Source of the DNA: JAKFVA01 sp046155225
GTDB taxonomy: Bacteria > Pseudomonadota > Gammaproteobacteria > Burkholderiales > Burkholderiaceae_C
NCBI GenBank assembly: GCA_046155225.1
Contig: JBJXED010000117.1
Coordinates: 1 to 9,657, forward strand
Direction of reading: 5' to 3'
Length of the DNA stretch: 9,657 nt
Part shown: positions 7,346 through 9,657 of the stretch, one piece after another
Position numbering within the stretch: the first letter of the stretch is position 1
Layout of the letters: each line of letters opens with the position of its first letter
Translations under genes and position numbers: made by a program
Notes under the pieces: generated by a model
Seen by the model: only the letters and a program-made list of their open reading frames with translations
Databases searched by the model: none
What the model was told of the DNA's origin: nothing

Positions 7346-7416
7346 TGCGGCGCTGGCAAATTGTGGTTGAGATGGTCATGTTCATCCTAGACGCTTTGGA
7401 CTCTTCAGATTTATGA
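7345..7416 (+). CDS. tiny ORF coupled to the cusA stop, possibly a gene remnant
   Basis: The cusA stop overlaps an ATG in the arrangement TGATG, followed by 23 codons (MRRWQIVVEMVMFILDALDS then SDL) and a TGA. The peptide has a hydrophobic middle. The coupling geometry is typical of operon neighbours, but the length is too small for a recognisable product. It may be the stump of a downstream operon gene lost when the low-GC restriction-modification segment arrived, or chance. Confidence 0.15.
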   Translation: MRRWQIVVEMVMFILDALDSSDL

Positions 7417-7481
7417 GGCCACACCTAGCCATCCCGAGCAAAAGAAGAAATTCAACTAAAAAGCTGGATGTAATTGCAGGT

Positions 7482-7494
7482 ATCCTGCTAGGAT
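7482..7494. promoter_or_regulatory. short palindrome ATCCT-GCT-AGGAT upstream of the methyltransferase
   Basis: A perfect 5-bp inverted repeat with a 3-bp spacer lies 93 bp ahead of the methyltransferase ATG, in the 158-bp gap after the tiny ORF. It could be an operator; methyltransferases of type II systems often repress themselves or are controlled by a C protein, but no C-protein gene is seen here. No convincing -35/-10 pair was found around it. Short palindromes of this size also occur by chance. Confidence 0.2.
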
Positions 7495-7521
7495 GACAAG
7501 CAGATTTAAGCACGCTAGCGG

Positions 7522-7545
7522 CTTAGAGATTGCAAAGCATCTAAG
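7522..7545. promoter_or_regulatory. imperfect dyad / leader hairpin just before the methyltransferase
   Basis: CTTAGA (7522-7527) pairs with TCTAAG (7540-7545). Inside this, TGC (7531-7533) pairs with GCA (7537-7539) around an AAA loop, with GAT bulged. The dyad ends 29 nt before the ATG at 7575 and 2 nt before the alternative TTG start at 7548. The position suits a self-regulation site or an mRNA leader hairpin; nothing proves either. Confidence 0.25.
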
Positions 7546-7574
7546 TATTGGCATCAAAAATTGGACTGGCAAAA

Positions 7575-8789
7575 ATGAAGTTACCTCGGCCAACTTACTA
7601 TGAGTTTTTTGCAGGTGGGGGCATGGCACGCGCGGGGCTGGGGGAGGGGTGGGAATGCTTGTTTGCCAACGATTTTGACCCAATGAAAGCCGCAACTTAC
7701 ACAGCGAATTGGGGTGATCAACATCTTCTTTGCGAGGACGTTTCTAAGCTGCGGGCATCCCAACTGCCTGGGAGGGCAGACTTAGTCTGGGCATCGTTCC
7801 CTTGTCAAGACCTATCACTTGCTGGTGATTATCTTGGCCTTGGAAGTGCCACTTCAAACATTCTGACTCGGTCGGGAACTTTTTGGCCGTTTTGGGCGCT
7901 GATGCGTGGCCTTAAAAAGGAAGGGCGCGGGCCTCGAATCATCGTGTTGGAAAATGTTTATGGTGCATTGACATCTCGCGGGGGTGAAGACTTCTCGGCC
8001 ATCTGCTCTGCCCTGTCCGGCTCAGATTACAGTTTTGGTGCAATCGTTGTGGATGCTGAACGTTTTGTACCGCAAAGCAGACAACGGGTGTTCTTTATTG
8101 CTATCGATACACCCACTCTCGCTCAGGAACAAATTATTCAACGAATTACCGCTGTTGCACCAACACAAGCTTGGCACCCTAAGGCATTGCTCACTGCGCA
8201 CAGTAAGCTTACCGACACGGCCGAACGAAAGTGGCTTTGGTGGAATCCGCCTACGCCTGTAAAGCGGCAAATGAAACTTGCAGATGTAGTGCAGGATGCC
8301 CCTTCTGGCGTGCGGTGGAATAGCGACGCTGAAACTGCAAAGCTACTGGACATGATGACTCCGCTGCACCGGGCGAAAGTTACAGCCGCGCAGCTTGCAG
8401 AGTCGCCAGTTGTCGGGTGTTTATACAAGCGGACCCGCCGCGATGTGCATGGCGTCAAGCACCAACGCGCCGAAATTCGTTTTGACGGTGTTGCGGGCTG
8501 TTTGAGGACACCTGGTGGTGGTTCAAGTCGGCAGACCTTGTTGGTGATTAATGGCCCAGTTATTCGTTCGAGACTGTTATCACCAATAGAAGCTGCCAGG
8601 CTAATGGGGTTGCCAGACAGTTACATATTGCCAACACGCTACAACGACGCCTACCATGTGGCTGGGGATGGTGTTTGTGTTGCAGTGGTGCGGCACTTGT
8701 CTCAGTATCTTTTTGAACCGATGATGCAAATCGATAGTGAACCGCAGCACTTGCAAGCACATGCTGAGTACATAAACGCATTCGCATAG
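7575..8789 (+). CDS. DNA (cytosine-5) methyltransferase, modification half of a type II system
   Basis: This 404-residue enzyme transfers a methyl group from S-adenosylmethionine to C5 of cytosine in a specific DNA site. The ordered family motifs are visible: motif I FFAGGGMARAGLG (residues 11-23, cofactor loop), motif IV FPCQDLS with nucleophile Cys77, motif VI VLENVYG (Glu126), motif VIII VPQSRQRVFFIAID (165-178), motif IX-like LLSPIEAARLMGLPDS (334-349), and a diverged motif X, HVAGDGVCVAVVRHL, in place of the usual GNAV-x2-P. The target-recognition region is about residues 195-325, including KRTRRDVHG and CLRTPGGGSSRQT; the recognised sequence cannot be read from it. The frame could also start at TTG 7548 (nine residues more; an in-frame TAA at 7542 forbids anything longer), but ATG 7575 begins the usual short lead into motif I. 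No strong ribosome-binding site is visible. GC is clearly lower than in cusA. The nuclease gene follows after 10 bp. Confidence 0.93.
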   Translation: MKLPRPTYYEFFAGGGMARAGLGEGWECLFANDFDPMKAATYTANWGDQHLLCEDVSKLRASQLPGRADLVWASFPCQDLSLAGDYLGLGSATSNILTRSGTFWPFWALMRGLKKEGRGPRIIVLENVYGALTSRGGEDFSAICSALSGSDYSFGAIVVDAERFVPQSRQRVFFIAIDTPTLAQEQIIQRITAVAPTQAWHPKALLTAHSKLTDTAERKWLWWNPPTPVKRQMKLADVVQDAPSGVRWNSDAETAKLLDMMTPLHRAKVTAAQLAESPVVGCLYKRTRRDVHGVKHQRAEIRFDGVAGCLRTPGGGSSRQTLLVINGPVIRSRLLSPIEAARLMGLPDSYILPTRYNDAYHVAGDGVCVAVVRHLSQYLFEPMMQIDSEPQHLQAHAEYINAFA

Positions 8790-8791
8790 GG
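8788..8791 (+). promoter_or_regulatory. ribosome-binding site for the TTG-started nuclease
   Basis: AGGG overlaps the methyltransferase stop codon (TAG at 8787-8789) and lies 8 nt before the TTG at 8800. No ATG or GTG lies in frame upstream before the stop at 8773-8775. The first internal ATG (Met32) would remove the first conserved strand of the nuclease fold. This site therefore supports the rare TTG start. Confidence 0.55.
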
Positions 8792-8799
8792 CGTGCCAA

Positions 8800-9375
8800 T
8801 TGGCTATCGATCTGGTTTATCGCCGCAGAGCTGTACGTACATTGGTCAACGATATTGGCTGTTATGTACTGTGCGATCTCAATCAGGTTCCGATGTATGT
8901 GGGGCAGTCGACTGATGGCATTCGCACTAGAGTCAATAGGCACTTGACATCTGCCAGGTCGGACATCATTGCCAATCGGCAAATAGATGTGTGGGAAATT
9001 GCTTATGTGTGGGCTTACCCGGTAGAACATAGGGCCGAAATTAGCCCTCTGGAAGATGCACTGTTTCATGCATTCCATCCAAAATCGGCACTCATGAATG
9101 GCAAAGTGCCGCGCCAGCCGAGTCAAACTTTCAACGTGCCGGAGCCGCTGCAAAAAGTGCAGGTCATGTCATCCGAAGAAATTTCGGAGAAGCTCGACCC
9201 CGCTTTGAGATTGCCTCGCCAAGCTGAGCACTACTCGCAAATCGTCGGCCATTTTCTGGCTGTCAAAAACTCCAAAGAAATTGCTGGCGCAATCCAGGCA
9301 CATTTCAACCGACTGCACACTTACCACAAAGAACTTCTAGGTTTGGCCGTGGATATAGAAGGTGATGAGACTTAA
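8800..9375 (+). CDS. GIY-YIG family nuclease, probable type II restriction endonuclease
   Basis: This 191-residue protein has a GIY-YIG catalytic domain in residues 18-101. The motif pair is GCYVL (20-24, Cys in place of Ile) and MYVGQS (32-37), with the two Tyr residues (22 and 33) 11 apart as in I-TevI. Next come Arg44 and His48 in GIRTRVNRHL, Glu85 in SPLEDALFHAF, and Asn100 in ALMNGK, 15 residues after the Glu as in I-TevI (Glu75/Asn90). All expected catalytic positions are thus filled. GIY-YIG restriction enzymes such as Eco29kI, Cfr42I and Hpy188I are known. Placement 10 bp after a C5 methyltransferase, in the same low-GC segment, makes a restriction role the best inference. Residues about 105-191 match no domain I recognise; they are largely helical-looking and may serve target recognition or dimerisation. 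The alternatives are a repair-type or Vsr-like accessory nuclease. The start is TTG, and the stop lies inside the left arm of the downstream hairpin. Confidence 0.85.
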   Translation: MAIDLVYRRRAVRTLVNDIGCYVLCDLNQVPMYVGQSTDGIRTRVNRHLTSARSDIIANRQIDVWEIAYVWAYPVEHRAEISPLEDALFHAFHPKSALMNGKVPRQPSQTFNVPEPLQKVQVMSSEEISEKLDPALRLPRQAEHYSQIVGHFLAVKNSKEIAGAIQAHFNRLHTYHKELLGLAVDIEGDET

Positions 9376-9410
9376 AAAGTAGGTTTTAAAAAAACTACTT
9401 TTTAAGTCTC
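9367..9410. terminator. perfect 16-bp inverted repeat, probable (bidirectional) terminator
   Basis: GAGACTTAAAAAGTAG (9367-9382) is the exact reverse complement of CTACTTTTTAAGTCTC (9395-9410), with a 12-base A/T-rich loop that can extend the stem. The nuclease stop TAA (9373-9375) is in the left arm. The stem is A/T-rich with T-runs on both strands, and only a short TTTA follows on the + side. It most likely ends the restriction-modification transcript and insulates the following gene. Being at the GC transition, it could also mark the boundary of the acquired segment. Confidence 0.7.
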
Positions 9411-9431
9411 TTTAGCCAGTATTTATTTTCC

Positions 9432-9657
9432 ATGTGTCAAGTTTTAAGCCACTGCCTGACCGACGTGCCCGGCATTGAGGTCGGCCATTTCACCGACCCG
9501 CGCCGCCCCACTGGCTGCACGGTGGTGCTCACCCGCACAGGCGCAACCTGCGGCGTGGACGTGCGCGGCGCGGCACCCGGCACGCGCGAGACGGATTTGC
9601 TCACCCCCGGCAACCTGGTCGACAAAGTGCATGCGGTGCTGCTCAGCGGCGGCAGCG
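9432..9657 (+). CDS. P1 family (S58, DmpA-like) peptidase, N-terminal part (partial)
   Basis: The first 75 codons of a gene run off the window end. The sequence contains LTDVPGIEVGHFTDPRRPTG, then CTVVLTR, RGAAPGTRETDLL and HAVLLSGGS. These are the conserved opening of P1/S58 peptidases (DmpA, BapA, L-aminopeptidase types), which are Ntn-hydrolase-fold enzymes that mature by self-cleavage and cut N-terminal amino acids or beta-peptides. The self-cleavage Ser/Thr nucleophile lies beyond the window, so activity cannot be checked. ATG 9432 was chosen because it gives a short lead into LTDVPGIEVG; no good ribosome-binding site is seen. GC content returns to the high level of the cus genes, and the gene is probably native to the locus and unrelated to the upstream restriction unit. 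Confidence 0.85.
   Translation, partial: MCQVLSHCLTDVPGIEVGHFTDPRRPTGCTVVLTRTGATCGVDVRGAAPGTRETDLLTPGNLVDKVHAVLLSGGS

Noticed and set aside
7417..7547. Possible cus operon terminator or promoter in the gap after cusA
   Set aside because: No GC-rich stem with a following T-run and no convincing -35/-10 pair could be found by eye; only the two short dyads listed are visible.
7456..7695. Minus-strand open frame of 79 codons across the leader of the methyltransferase, considered as a controller protein
   Set aside because: It has no helix-turn-helix pattern, is Pro- and Leu-rich, and covers motif I of the methyltransferase.
8560..9153. Minus-strand open frame of 197 codons opposite the methyltransferase end and the nuclease
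   Set aside because: It overlaps conserved catalytic motifs of both plus-strand genes and shows no domain of its own; an antisense regulator is not supported.
9367..9410. Inverted repeat considered as the terminal repeat of an insertion sequence
   Set aside because: No transposase is present and no matching partner was found at the left edge of the low-GC segment; a terminator explains its position just after the nuclease stop.

Overview
The window looks like chromosomal DNA of a GC-rich Gram-negative, most likely a betaproteobacterium of the Comamonadaceae/Burkholderiales type. This rests on the RND-type metal efflux operon with a CusB-CusF fusion, the short cation transporter with a DFFGDAANYG-type motif, and the codon bias. 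It is inference from protein style, not from a marker gene. All recognised genes lie on the + strand.

Layout: (1) positions 1-120 hold the 3' end of an alpha/beta-hydrolase-like gene. (2) Positions 141-7345 form a metal-resistance block: a short CDF-type cation transporter (141-770), a small secreted Cys/Met/His-rich protein of CzcI/CopL-like style (816-1172), a control-like gap with a hairpin and a 14-bp tandem repeat (1173-1305), then cusC, cusB and cusA, which are packed tightly (2-bp gap, then a 4-bp overlap). The numbering of CusA matches my recollection of E. coli CusA: the Met573/Met623/Met672 triad and Asp405 fall at the same positions. I therefore call the pump a Cu(I)/Ag(I) exporter rather than a Zn/Co/Cd one. 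(3) Positions about 7400-9410 are clearly lower in GC and hold a two-gene unit: a C5-cytosine DNA methyltransferase (7575-8789), then 10 bp later a GIY-YIG nuclease (8800-9375, TTG start), closed by a perfect 16-bp inverted repeat. This is best read as a type II restriction-modification system gained by transfer. (4) High GC returns at 9432 with the 5' end of a P1 (S58, DmpA-like) peptidase gene.

How the genes work together: the CDF protein would move metal from cytoplasm to periplasm. The small Cys-rich protein and the CusF-like tail of CusB would bind or hand over periplasmic metal. CusA (inner membrane), CusB (adaptor) and CusC (outer membrane channel) would expel it. The methyltransferase would protect host DNA from the adjacent nuclease. 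No metal-sensing regulator, RNA gene, CRISPR array, transposase or integrase was seen.

The best candidates for something little described are the methyltransferase/GIY-YIG nuclease pair (the nuclease has an unfamiliar C-terminal half of about 80 residues) and the altered copper-ligand set in the CusF-like tail of CusB.
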